From Rubrobacter sp. (GTDB lineage Bacteria; Actinomycetota; Rubrobacteria; Rubrobacterales; Rubrobacteraceae), in contig JADDPY010000563.1 of NCBI GenBank assembly GCA_016781635.1, positions 1 to 5,058 of the forward strand: a stretch of 5,058 nt of DNA. Reading direction: 5' to 3'. The translations under genes and the position numbers were made by a program. The notes beneath the pieces were generated by a model. It searched no databases. It was not told the origin of the DNA and saw nothing but the letters and a program-made list of their open reading frames with translations. This document shows positions 1-4,776 of the stretch, piece by piece (the first letter of the stretch is position 1; each line of letters begins with the position of its first letter).

Positions 1-777
1 GGCGAGAAGCTGTGGTTCGTGGACTCGGAGACCTCCTCCCTGCGCTACCTCGACCGCGCGGGACGCGTCTTCACGGCGGTCGGGACCGGCCTTTTCGACT
101 TCGGCTACGAGGATGGACCCGCGGAGGATGCCCTCCTGCAGCATCCCCTGGGCGTGGTCGCGACGCCCAGGGGCCCCGTCGTCTGCGATACCTACAATTC
201 CGCCCTTCGGCGTTACGACGTAGAGAGAGAAGAGCTGTCGACCCTCGTGCGCGACGGCTTGAGCGAGCCCTCGGGGGCGTCGGTGCTCGGTAATGGTGTG
301 CTGCTCGTCGCCGATACGAACAACCACCGCCTCGTTCGGGTGGGGGAGGATGGCGAAGTGCGGCCGTTCGAGCTCCGTGGGCTTCTGCCGCCGGCGCTCG
401 TAATGGCGGAAGGGCCCGTAGCTCAGAAGATAGGGCCGGTCGAGCTCGCGGGCACGGTGGAGTTGAGCGCGACTCTAGCAATCCCCGGGGGGCAGAAGCT
501 GGACCCCTCGCTCGGCCCGCCGGTACAGCTCTCCATCCACTCCGACGAGCTGTTTTCGAGTCGGGATCTGCTCTTCACCGGGGAGGAGCTTCCAGTACGG
601 GCGAACCTCGACCTTACCGGCGTCGAAGGGACCCTCGACGTGTTGCTGCGGGTGGGTACCTGCGAGGAGGGGCCGGGGTCGGTCTGCAACCTGACCGAGC
701 GCCGCTGGCGCGTGGAAGCTCGCCGGGACGACGAGGGCTCCCCGCGCCTCGGCCTGGGGCTCTACCCGATCTCCTAG
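1..777 (+). CDS. NHL-repeat protein, NHLRC2-like, C-terminal part (5' end outside window)
   Basis: The reading frame is open from base 1 and ends at TAG 775-777, giving 258 visible codons. No start is needed inside the window; the Met at base 19 is probably internal. At least three NHL-type blades can be seen. One is 'LWFVDSETSSLRYLD' at residues 4-18. The second is 'GVVATPRGPVVCDTYNSALR' at about 51-70. The third is 'GVLLVADTNNHRLVRV' at about 99-114, with the typical hydrophobic-AD-N-NHR pattern. Residues from about 135 onward form a beta-rich tail ('VELAGTVELSATLAIPGGQK', then 'VQLSIHSDELF'). In NHLRC2-type proteins a thioredoxin-like domain precedes a six-bladed NHL propeller and a C-terminal beta domain. 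The visible part fits the last blades plus that domain, so the missing upstream part probably encodes the thioredoxin-like domain. The role in bacteria is not established. The gene is convergent with the oxidoreductase gene, and their stop codons overlap. Confidence 0.8.
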   Translation, partial: GEKLWFVDSETSSLRYLDRAGRVFTAVGTGLFDFGYEDGPAEDALLQHPLGVVATPRGPVVCDTYNSALRRYDVEREELSTLVRDGLSEPSGASVLGNGVLLVADTNNHRLVRVGEDGEVRPFELRGLLPPALVMAEGPVAQKIGPVELAGTVELSATLAIPGGQKLDPSLGPPVQLSIHSDELFSSRDLLFTGEELPVRANLDLTGVEGTLDVLLRVGTCEEGPGSVCNLTERRWRVEARRDDEGSPRLGLGLYPIS

Positions 778-1763
778 ACCTCCTGCGGGGTCCCGTCGGA
801 GCGGGCGGAGCGGAGGAGTGCGTCGAGGGCACGGGCGTTACCGAGGATCTCGTCCGGCCCTACGACGGGGTCGCGACCATCGCGGATCGCGCGGGTGAAC
901 TCCTCCAACTCTTTCTTGTACGGGTCTCCGGTCTCGAAGCTCTCGGCGTCGAGGTCGGTGCCGTAGCAAGCTTCCAATTCCCCGCCGATCTTATCCGCCC
1001 GGAACGGGGTACTCAGCGTGATCCTACCGTTCGTCCCGACGATCTCGAGCCGCTCGCGCCGGGAGGAGGAGATGCTGCAGGAGACGAGTCCCACGCCCCC
1101 CGCGAACTCAAGGACCCCGCCGAGGTCCCGGTCCGCGCCCCATTCGTCGAACCTGCCGAAGGCGGTTGCGCGTACCGGCTCCGAGCCGAACGCCAGCCTC
1201 AGGCCGCTCACGCAGTAGCAGCCGACGTCTCCCAGGGAGCCGCCGCCCAGAGAGCCTACCCCCCGCACGTCCTCGGGGTCGTCGAGGCGGTGCCCGAACT
1301 CCGCGACGGCGTGTCGGACCTCCCCGATGGCCCCCGACCTCAGGATCTCCGCGAGCCGGGACGTCTGAGGGTGGAACCGGTACATGAAGCCTTCCATGAG
1401 CGCGAGGTTCTTCTCCCTCGCCATCTCGACCGTCCGCCGGGCTCCATCGGCGTCGAGCGAGAAAGGCTTCTCGCAGAGGACGTGCTTTCCGGCCTCCAGC
1501 GCCTTCGTCGTCCACTCGACGTGCATGGAGTTGGGGAGCGGCACGTAGACCGCGTCGATCTGCGCACTCTCGAGAAGGGATGCGTAGTCGTCGAAGACCT
1601 CGGCGTCGGGGACGAGCTCGCGCACCGCGACCCCCTTCTCGCCGCCCCGGGTGGCGACCGCCGCCACCTCTACCCCTTCGGCGCGTTCGGCCGCCGGGAT
1701 GATGCCGCCGAGGGCGATCCTGGCCGCCCCCAAGATCCCCAACCTCAGAACCCCGTTACGCAT
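774..1763 (-). CDS. Gfo/Idh/MocA family NAD(P)-dependent oxidoreductase
   Basis: 329 residues, a normal length for the family. The N-terminal Rossmann domain (about 5-125) begins with the dinucleotide-binding motif 'LGILGAARIA' (residues 8-17). It carries the family hallmark 'CEKPF' at 97-101, where Lys99 is the conserved lysine. 'MEGFMYRFHP' (123-132) leads into the alpha/beta substrate domain. The catalytic segment reads 'GDVGCYCV' (178-185), so Tyr183 occupies the position that is His in many relatives. A Tyr there is typical of glucose-fructose oxidoreductase, dihydrodiol dehydrogenase and xylose dehydrogenase types. The expected reaction is NAD(P)-linked oxidation or reduction of a sugar or related polyol in the cytoplasm; the substrate cannot be read from sequence. 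The ATG at 1763 is well supported by AGGAGG six bases upstream. The gene is last in a three-gene operon, 10 bases after the HD hydrolase gene. Its stop overlaps that of the convergent NHL gene. Confidence 0.92.
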   Translation of the reverse strand: MRNGVLRLGILGAARIALGGIIPAAERAEGVEVAAVATRGGEKGVAVRELVPDAEVFDDYASLLESAQIDAVYVPLPNSMHVEWTTKALEAGKHVLCEKPFSLDADGARRTVEMAREKNLALMEGFMYRFHPQTSRLAEILRSGAIGEVRHAVAEFGHRLDDPEDVRGVGSLGGGSLGDVGCYCVSGLRLAFGSEPVRATAFGRFDEWGADRDLGGVLEFAGGVGLVSCSISSSRRERLEIVGTNGRITLSTPFRADKIGGELEACYGTDLDAESFETGDPYKKELEEFTRAIRDGRDPVVGPDEILGNARALDALLRSARSDGTPQEV

Positions 1764-1776
1764 CCTGGTCCTCCTA
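1764..1776 (-). promoter_or_regulatory. Stop/ribosome-site overlap (TAGGAGG) before the oxidoreductase
   Basis: The HD hydrolase stop TAG (1776-1774) again begins TAGGAGG. AGGAGG occupies 1775-1770, with six bases to the ATG at 1763. The arrangement is the same as at the DUF429 junction and points to translational coupling along the operon. Confidence 0.7.
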
Positions 1777-2346
1777 CCTTCGTTTCGCTAAAGTTTCGAT
1801 CTCACCGACCACCCGGTCGAGCTCTTCGACCACCGGGTCGTTCCCGGCCTTCTTGTAAGCGTCGGTGAGGGCCCGGTAATACCACAGTGTCCCATCCTTG
1901 CCGCCGGTGAAGCGGCCCCAGAGCTCTTCGCCTATGTCGCGCAGGTCGGCGAGGATGGACCGGGCGTTGTGCAGCTTGTCCGCTGCCGAGACGAGCCGCA
2001 CGGAGCGGGGGGCTTCGGCGACGTGCGCGATGTATCGCTCCTTGCGCGGACGCCACGCGGGCTTCGGGTCCTCGTATGTGTCCGTGCAACCTTCGACTAT
2101 ACCGGCGACGGTGTCTCCGTAGCGCTTTCGGATGTCCGCCAGGCGCTCCTCGCCGCCCATGTCCTCGGGGGCGTCGTGGAGGAGTGCCGCGACGACTTCG
2201 TCCTCCGTCCCGTCGTTCTCCCCGACGATGGAGGCCACCGCCAGGAGGTGCGTAACGTACGGGACGCCGGAGCCCTTGCGCTCCTGATAACGATGCAACT
2301 GGGCTGCGTAGAGTAGCGCGCTGTCGAACTTCTCCCCGTAGGGCAA
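1774..2346 (-). CDS. HD-domain hydrolase, stand-alone (p)ppGpp hydrolase (MESH1/small alarmone hydrolase) type
   Basis: 190 residues, close to MESH1 (about 180) and far shorter than RelA/SpoT, with no synthetase, TGS or ACT domain. The HD metal site is complete: His33 in 'GVPYVTHLLAVA' (27-38), 'HDAPED' at 57-62, and Asp123 in 'AADKLHN' (121-127). The 'HDxxED' form is diagnostic of the RelA/SpoT hydrolase family, where Glu61 and Asp62 correspond to the catalytic pair. Predicted activity is Mn-dependent removal of the 3'-pyrophosphate from (p)ppGpp. Human MESH1 also dephosphorylates NADPH, so that substrate is possible too. The start is TTG (2344-2346), chosen because AGGAGG lies five bases upstream and no ATG or GTG alternative is close. 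The gene sits between the DUF429 and oxidoreductase genes with gaps of 9 and 10 bases. A lone hydrolase need not mean a partner synthetase; such genes often act on alarmone made elsewhere. The family call is firm, the substrate is inferred. Confidence 0.87.
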   Translation of the reverse strand: MPYGEKFDSALLYAAQLHRYQERKGSGVPYVTHLLAVASIVGENDGTEDEVVAALLHDAPEDMGGEERLADIRKRYGDTVAGIVEGCTDTYEDPKPAWRPRKERYIAHVAEAPRSVRLVSAADKLHNARSILADLRDIGEELWGRFTGGKDGTLWYYRALTDAYKKAGNDPVVEELDRVVGEIETLAKRR

Positions 2347-2358
2347 GTTTGCCTCCTA
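2347..2358 (-). promoter_or_regulatory. Stop/ribosome-site overlap (TAGGAGG) deciding the TTG start of the HD hydrolase
   Basis: The DUF429 stop TAG (2358-2356) is the first part of TAGGAGG, giving AGGAGG at 2357-2352, five bases before TTG at 2346. The strong site and lack of an alternative support the TTG start. A ribosome ending DUF429 would sit directly on the next initiation site. Confidence 0.7.
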
Positions 2359-3189
2359 ATCCTGGACGAGCAGTTTGGGGTCCAGGATCCAACCCTCATC
2401 CCGGTCGCACTCCTCCGGCACACCCCACCCCTCGTCCCTCTTCGTGTAAGACCACGCCGCCTGCACCGCGCACAACAGCGAGTCGAGCTCGTCGGCCATC
2501 GGGTCCGCGACGAGCTTCTCCCGCCACGCCTCGTCAACCTCGACCGTAAACCCGTAGGCCTCCTTGAGGACTTCCGACCCGAGACCGGCGACGAGCTCCT
2601 CGCGCGCTTCCGTGTGCGCGCCCGTCTGCTTTTTGCGCTCGTCGCTCTTGTAGCCCCTCTTCGCCAGAAAACGGCGGGCGACCACGGCGGGGTACGCCTC
2701 GACCGCCACGCGCTCGCTCCCGGTGCGGCGGCACGGCTCGATGTTCAGGCCCGAGCGCAGTAGCAGAGGGGCGCCACGGTAGAACATCTTCCCGACCGGC
2801 ACCCGGAAGAGCCTCATCGCGCTGGTCGAACGGGAGCGCCGGTCCGCGAGCCTGTAACGAAACTTCGACCCCGGGGGCCTGGAAGCCATATCCGCTTTGA
2901 TGGCGTCCTCGAACTCGTCCTTTGACAGGCGGGAGACCTTACCGACGTAACCCTCCCAGGATGCCGGCCAGCCCAGCGCTTCGACCAGGTCGCGCGGCTG
3001 TCCGAAGGGGAAGTCCATCCCGCACACCCACGGTCCACCGCCCGTCAGAAAAGCCTCGAGTTCCTCGAAACCCGTGAACGTTTCGGAGGTTTCCGGTTGC
3101 AAGTTTCCCCCTTGTAGCGTGCAGCCAACCAGGATCAGGGGCTTTCTCCGGCTCGGGGCGCTCGTAAAATCCAGACCGTAGATCTTCAC
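2356..3189 (-). CDS. DUF429 family protein (predicted RNase H-fold nuclease)
   Basis: 277 residues. The protein opens with 'MKIYGLDFTSAPSRRKP', the first beta strand of the RNase H-like fold, with Asp7 in a 'G-[IL]-D' motif. The second acidic motif is 'GMDFPFG' (57-63, Asp59), the third 'VAVEAYPAVVARR' (161-173, Glu164), and the fourth 'DELDSLLCAVQAAW' (233-246, Asp233/Asp236). This order and spacing match DUF429, described in databases as a predicted RNase H-like nuclease, although activity is not established for most members. The middle (about 80-150) is basic, with an RYRLADRRSRS stretch that could contact nucleic acid or phosphate; this is inference. The start is GTG at 3187-3189, directly before the first core strand. 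No ribosome binding site is close to it, which suggests leaderless translation. It is the first gene of an operon with the HD hydrolase and oxidoreductase. The family call is good; the biological role is unknown. Confidence 0.82.
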   Translation of the reverse strand: MKIYGLDFTSAPSRRKPLILVGCTLQGGNLQPETSETFTGFEELEAFLTGGGPWVCGMDFPFGQPRDLVEALGWPASWEGYVGKVSRLSKDEFEDAIKADMASRPPGSKFRYRLADRRSRSTSAMRLFRVPVGKMFYRGAPLLLRSGLNIEPCRRTGSERVAVEAYPAVVARRFLAKRGYKSDERKKQTGAHTEAREELVAGLGSEVLKEAYGFTVEVDEAWREKLVADPMADELDSLLCAVQAAWSYTKRDEGWGVPEECDRDEGWILDPKLLVQD

Positions 3190-3202
3190 CTGCGCTAGTT
3201 TA
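3190..3202 (-). promoter_or_regulatory. Possible -10 element for a leaderless DUF429 transcript
   Basis: On the minus strand TAAACT (3202-3197) is followed by seven bases and then the GTG start (3189). There is no ribosome binding site close by; the nearest GGAG (3218-3215) is about 25 bases upstream, too far to act. The TANNNT-to-start spacing is that of leaderless transcripts, common in actinobacteria. No convincing -35 is seen. Confidence 0.38.
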
Positions 3203-3225
3203 GCTGCTGCCGTTCTCCGATGAGC

Positions 3226-3247
3226 CGGCCATGCCGACCCATGGCCG
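3226..3247. repeat. 22-bp perfect dyad, possible operator of the DUF429 operon
   Basis: CGGCCATG (3226-3233) and CATGGCCG (3240-3247) form an uninterrupted 8-bp inverted repeat around the 6-base centre CCGACC. It lies about 37 to 58 bases upstream of the DUF429 GTG, at or just above where a -35 box would be expected, and one base from the T run of the terminator hairpin. The size and symmetry suit a dimeric repressor such as a TetR-type protein, or a second RNA hairpin. No regulator gene is in the window. Confidence 0.42.
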
Positions 3248-3279
3248 TAAAACCTCGCTTGGGCTGACCCGAAGCGAGG
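3248..3279 (-). terminator. Probable rho-independent terminator of the methyltransferase-DUF5872 operon
   Basis: CCTCGCTT (3253-3260) pairs with AAGCGAGG (3272-3279). The inner GGG (3261-3263) and CCC (3268-3270) extend this to an 11-pair stem with a four-base loop and one bulged base (3271). On the minus strand the stem is followed directly by TTTTAC (3252-3247). It lies about 160 bases past the DUF5872 stop and about 60 bases before the DUF429 start. The T run is short, so termination may be partial. On the + strand the stem has no T run after it. Confidence 0.55.
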
Positions 3280-3441
3280 GAGGAACCCCGTAAGATAGAG
3301 CCTCCCCTTCTGAGTACTTCGACGATTAGGGGCTGTGGTCGCCGTCCGCCCCCTCCAATTGAAGGCGGGAAACGTGGGGCCGCAGGGCCTTCTCCGGACG
3401 AACCATGGTGTCTGTCATCTCGTCTTGAAGTGTAGTGGCCC

Positions 3442-4026
3442 CTAGGCCTCGATCTTCGCGTCCAGCCAGCGCATCAGGGTCTTGCGAACCTTGTTCTCAC
3501 GCTCGTAGGAGCGGACCTTCTCCAACTCGCCTCTCGAAAGCCCCTCGAGCTTCTCCTTAGCCTCACCCACGCTCATGTCGTCGTAGCCCTGGATGGGAGC
3601 TTCCCCCTGCGCCTCGGCGCGAGCCTTCTTGGCTTCATCCGTGTTGCCTACGTACTGCTTGCCCTGCCTGGAGCCCTCGCGCTTCTTGCGTTCGGTCTCC
3701 TCTCTCTCCTCCTCGCTCATGTTCTCCCAGGCCTTCTTCGGGAGATAGCGCTTGGTCTCGACGTCTTCCTGGCGGGCGTTCGCGTCGCCCTCCTTCGTCT
3801 GCCACTCCTCCTCGGTCCACTCCGCGAGGTGCTTCTGGGCCGTGTCCTTCTCGCCCTTGTAGCCGCCGCCCTGCTTCTCGTACTCCCGGGCCAGAAGCTG
3901 CGCCTTGCGGGCCGACCACTGGCCAGAATTGCCGCCCTTGTCGGACTGCTTGATCTCCTCTTTTAGCTTCTCCCGGAGCTCGGGATCGGTGTATTTCTCC
4001 TCGTAATCCTTCTTCGTCTTCGCCAT
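3442..4026 (-). CDS. DUF5872 family protein, highly charged, function unknown
   Basis: 194 residues, rich in Lys, Glu, Arg and Gln, with no signal peptide or membrane segment, so cytoplasmic. Residues about 8-130 resemble DUF5872. Landmarks are 'YTDPELREKLKEEIK' (12-26), 'DKGGNSGQWSARKAQLLA' (29-46), 'GGGYKG' (53-58), 'WTEEEWQT' (70-77), 'RYLPKKAWE' (93-101) and 'RKKREGSRQGKQYVGNT' (113-129). The Gly/Ser-Trp-Ser-Ala-Arg-Lys and Leu-Pro-Lys-Lys-Ala-Trp patches are the most conserved-looking parts. A separate helical C-terminal module (about 147-194) reads 'YDDMSVGEAKEKLEGLS' and continues to 'NKVRKTLMRWLDAKI'. It resembles short Rho-N-like or SAP-like helical tails found in actinobacterial and haloarchaeal proteins. 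The role is unknown; nucleic-acid binding is plausible from the charge but unproven. The ATG has AGGAGG seven bases upstream, inside the end of the methyltransferase gene. A hairpin terminator lies about 160 bases downstream. Confidence 0.82.
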   Translation of the reverse strand: MAKTKKDYEEKYTDPELREKLKEEIKQSDKGGNSGQWSARKAQLLAREYEKQGGGYKGEKDTAQKHLAEWTEEEWQTKEGDANARQEDVETKRYLPKKAWENMSEEEREETERKKREGSRQGKQYVGNTDEAKKARAEAQGEAPIQGYDDMSVGEAKEKLEGLSRGELEKVRSYERENKVRKTLMRWLDAKIEA

Positions 4027-4041
4027 GTCTCAACCTCCTTG
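4027..4041 (-). promoter_or_regulatory. Ribosome binding site of the DUF5872 gene inside the methyltransferase end
   Basis: On the minus strand AGGAGG (4039-4034) supplies most of the last two Gly codons of the methyltransferase, which are followed by TGA (4032-4030), GAC and the ATG at 4026. Spacing from AGGAGG to ATG is seven bases. The near-overlap indicates one transcript and probable translational coupling. Confidence 0.75.
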
Positions 4042-4671
4042 CTTGTGGAAACCTGTGCCCTCGCCGACCACAGCGTAGAGCGGGTCGGAAAACATGCGCC
4101 GAGGGCTGCGGTCGAGGCTGCGTATGTTGGCGAAGTTGCCGGCTTCTCGCAGGTAGCTTTCGACCAGCCGCATGTGCCCCTGGTCGTCCAGCTGATGCCA
4201 GATGGCTACGGCCTTTTCGGGAAAGCAACGATTCGAAAACGTAATCACTATCGACGAGCCGGCCTTCAAGACCCGTCCCGCTTCGCGCAGCACGGCTATA
4301 GGATCGGTCAGATAATCCACGGAGACGCAGATACCTATGCCGTCGAACTCCCCATCGTCGAACGGGAGCTTCGGGTACTCATTGAGGTTCTGCGCCATGT
4401 ACTCATCGAGCCTGGGGTTGCGCCGTAGTTCTTCCTCATTCATCCCCAGGCCCACGACACGACGGTAGGCGACCTCCGGCGGCAGGTGCGAAACCCAGCT
4501 ACTCATGAGGTCCAGGATCGCCCCGTTCGGCGGGAAGTGCTCCCGGTAGAGTTGCGTAACGGCGGCGATGGCGCGGTCGTCTATATGTGTGACGAGCCGG
4601 GGCGCCCGGTAGAACTCCTCGTCCGGCGTCTCGTCGGCGCGTCTGAAGGCCTCCTCTGGTGACCCAAACAT
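4030..4671 (-). CDS. Class I SAM-dependent methyltransferase (Methyltransf_11-like) with atypical motif I
   Basis: 213 residues. The fold follows the class I pattern. Strand 1/motif I is 'ILDLMSSWVSHLP' (52-64) and strand 2 is 'RVVGLGMNEEEL' (71-82). Next come 'LPFDDGEFDGIG' (102-113) and strand 4 with 'VSVDYLTDP' (116-124). The post-motif 'AGRVLKAGSSIVITFSNRCF' (131-150) is typical of Methyltransf_11 relatives. Motif I lacks the usual GxGxG and has 'MSSWVSH' instead; strand 2 ends in Gly-Met-Asn rather than an acidic residue. This variant occurs in a family of uncharacterised methyltransferases, so it need not mean loss of function. The substrate is unknown. The ATG is supported by AAGGAG six bases upstream. 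The gene precedes the DUF5872 gene with a 3-base gap, and its last codons contain that gene's ribosome binding site. It is divergent from the Nudix gene, about 100 bases away. Confidence 0.85.
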   Translation of the reverse strand: MFGSPEEAFRRADETPDEEFYRAPRLVTHIDDRAIAAVTQLYREHFPPNGAILDLMSSWVSHLPPEVAYRRVVGLGMNEEELRRNPRLDEYMAQNLNEYPKLPFDDGEFDGIGICVSVDYLTDPIAVLREAGRVLKAGSSIVITFSNRCFPEKAVAIWHQLDDQGHMRLVESYLREAGNFANIRSLDRSPRRMFSDPLYAVVGEGTGFHKQGG

Positions 4672-4707
4672 CGCGTGCTCCTTCCTCGCAGGTAAGCTTG
4701 TGATGGG

Positions 4708-4713
4708 ATATTA
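4708..4713 (-). promoter_or_regulatory. Possible -10 element for the methyltransferase-DUF5872 operon
   Basis: On the minus strand the bases read TAATAT, in the only AT-rich patch upstream of the methyltransferase. The position would give a leader of roughly 30 bases before the AAGGAG site and the ATG at 4671. The best -35 candidate, TTACAG at 4738-4733, is a poor match with a 19-base spacer. This is a weak prediction. Confidence 0.28.
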
Positions 4714-4769
4714 GGGTACAAGCCCCCAGGATCTGTAATGGCGTACCCAGGAACGTGCTGGTGTACCCT
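4713..4769. repeat. Inverted AGGGTACA/TGTACCCT pair with an extra GTACCC, possible operator
   Basis: AGGGTACA at 4713-4720 is exactly complementary to TGTACCCT at 4762-4769. A third core, GTACCC at 4743-4748, lies exactly 20 bases before the GTACCC at 4763-4768. All three sit in the gap between the divergent methyltransferase and Nudix genes. The left arm touches the possible minus-strand -10 element and the right arm is just before the Nudix ATG. They could bind a regulator of both genes, or form alternative RNA hairpins in the Nudix leader. The GTAC core is itself a palindrome, so chance occurrence cannot be excluded. Confidence 0.4.
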
Positions 4770-4776
4770 TGCATGA
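4738..4776 (+). CDS. Possible 12-residue leader ORF overlapping the Nudix start
   Basis: ATG 4738 to TGA 4774-4776 encodes 'MAYPGTCWCTLA'. AGGA at 4728-4731 lies six bases upstream of its ATG, a suitable spacing. The stop overlaps the Nudix start as ATGA (4773-4776). Since the Nudix ATG has no close ribosome binding site, termination-reinitiation is a reasonable mechanism. The Cys-Trp-Cys core is notable for such a short peptide. Short ORFs of this length occur by chance, and the GTG 4761 alternative start would remove the need for coupling, so this is tentative. Confidence 0.3.
   Translation: MAYPGTCWCTLA

Larger units (their letters stand above)
3190..3441. other. 252-base intergenic region between two minus-strand operons
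   Basis: No convincing gene, tRNA or known RNA family was recognised here. Besides the two hairpins listed separately, there are weaker complementary pairs. These are GGGAGG 3278-3283 with CCTCCC 3301-3306, CCCCT 3304-3308 with AGGGG 3328-3332, and TAGGGGC 3327-3333 with GCCCCTA 3438-3444. The last pair includes the DUF5872 stop codon. The density of pairing could mean a structured 3' untranslated region or small RNA, but high GC content alone gives many short pairs. Confidence 0.5.

Noticed and set aside
1290..1868. 192-codon + strand ORF opposite the oxidoreductase
   Set aside because: It is Arg/Pro/Gly-rich antisense translation of a clear Gfo/Idh/MocA gene, as expected in high-GC DNA.
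3220..3267. 15-codon + strand ORF ending in the terminator hairpin
   Set aside because: It has no ribosome site and overlaps two palindromic elements that explain the sequence better.
3326..3418. 30-residue minus-strand ORF in the intergenic region (MTDTMVRPEKALRPHV...)
   Set aside because: It has no good ribosome binding site and no recognisable sequence, and it lies between a stop codon and a terminator hairpin; chance is likely.
3190..3441. Possible tRNA or known structured RNA
   Set aside because: No T-loop signature or acceptor-stem pairing was found, and the hairpins do not match any RNA family I can recall.
3327..3444. 7-bp inverted repeat TAGGGGC/GCCCCTA enclosing about 100 bases, considered as ends of a small mobile element
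   Set aside because: The arms are short, one includes the DUF5872 stop, and no target duplication was seen.
3635..4228. 197-codon minus-strand ORF spanning the methyltransferase/DUF5872 junction
   Set aside because: It is a frame-shifted shadow of both genes, rich in Arg, Gly and Gln, and the true genes have strong ribosome sites and family motifs.
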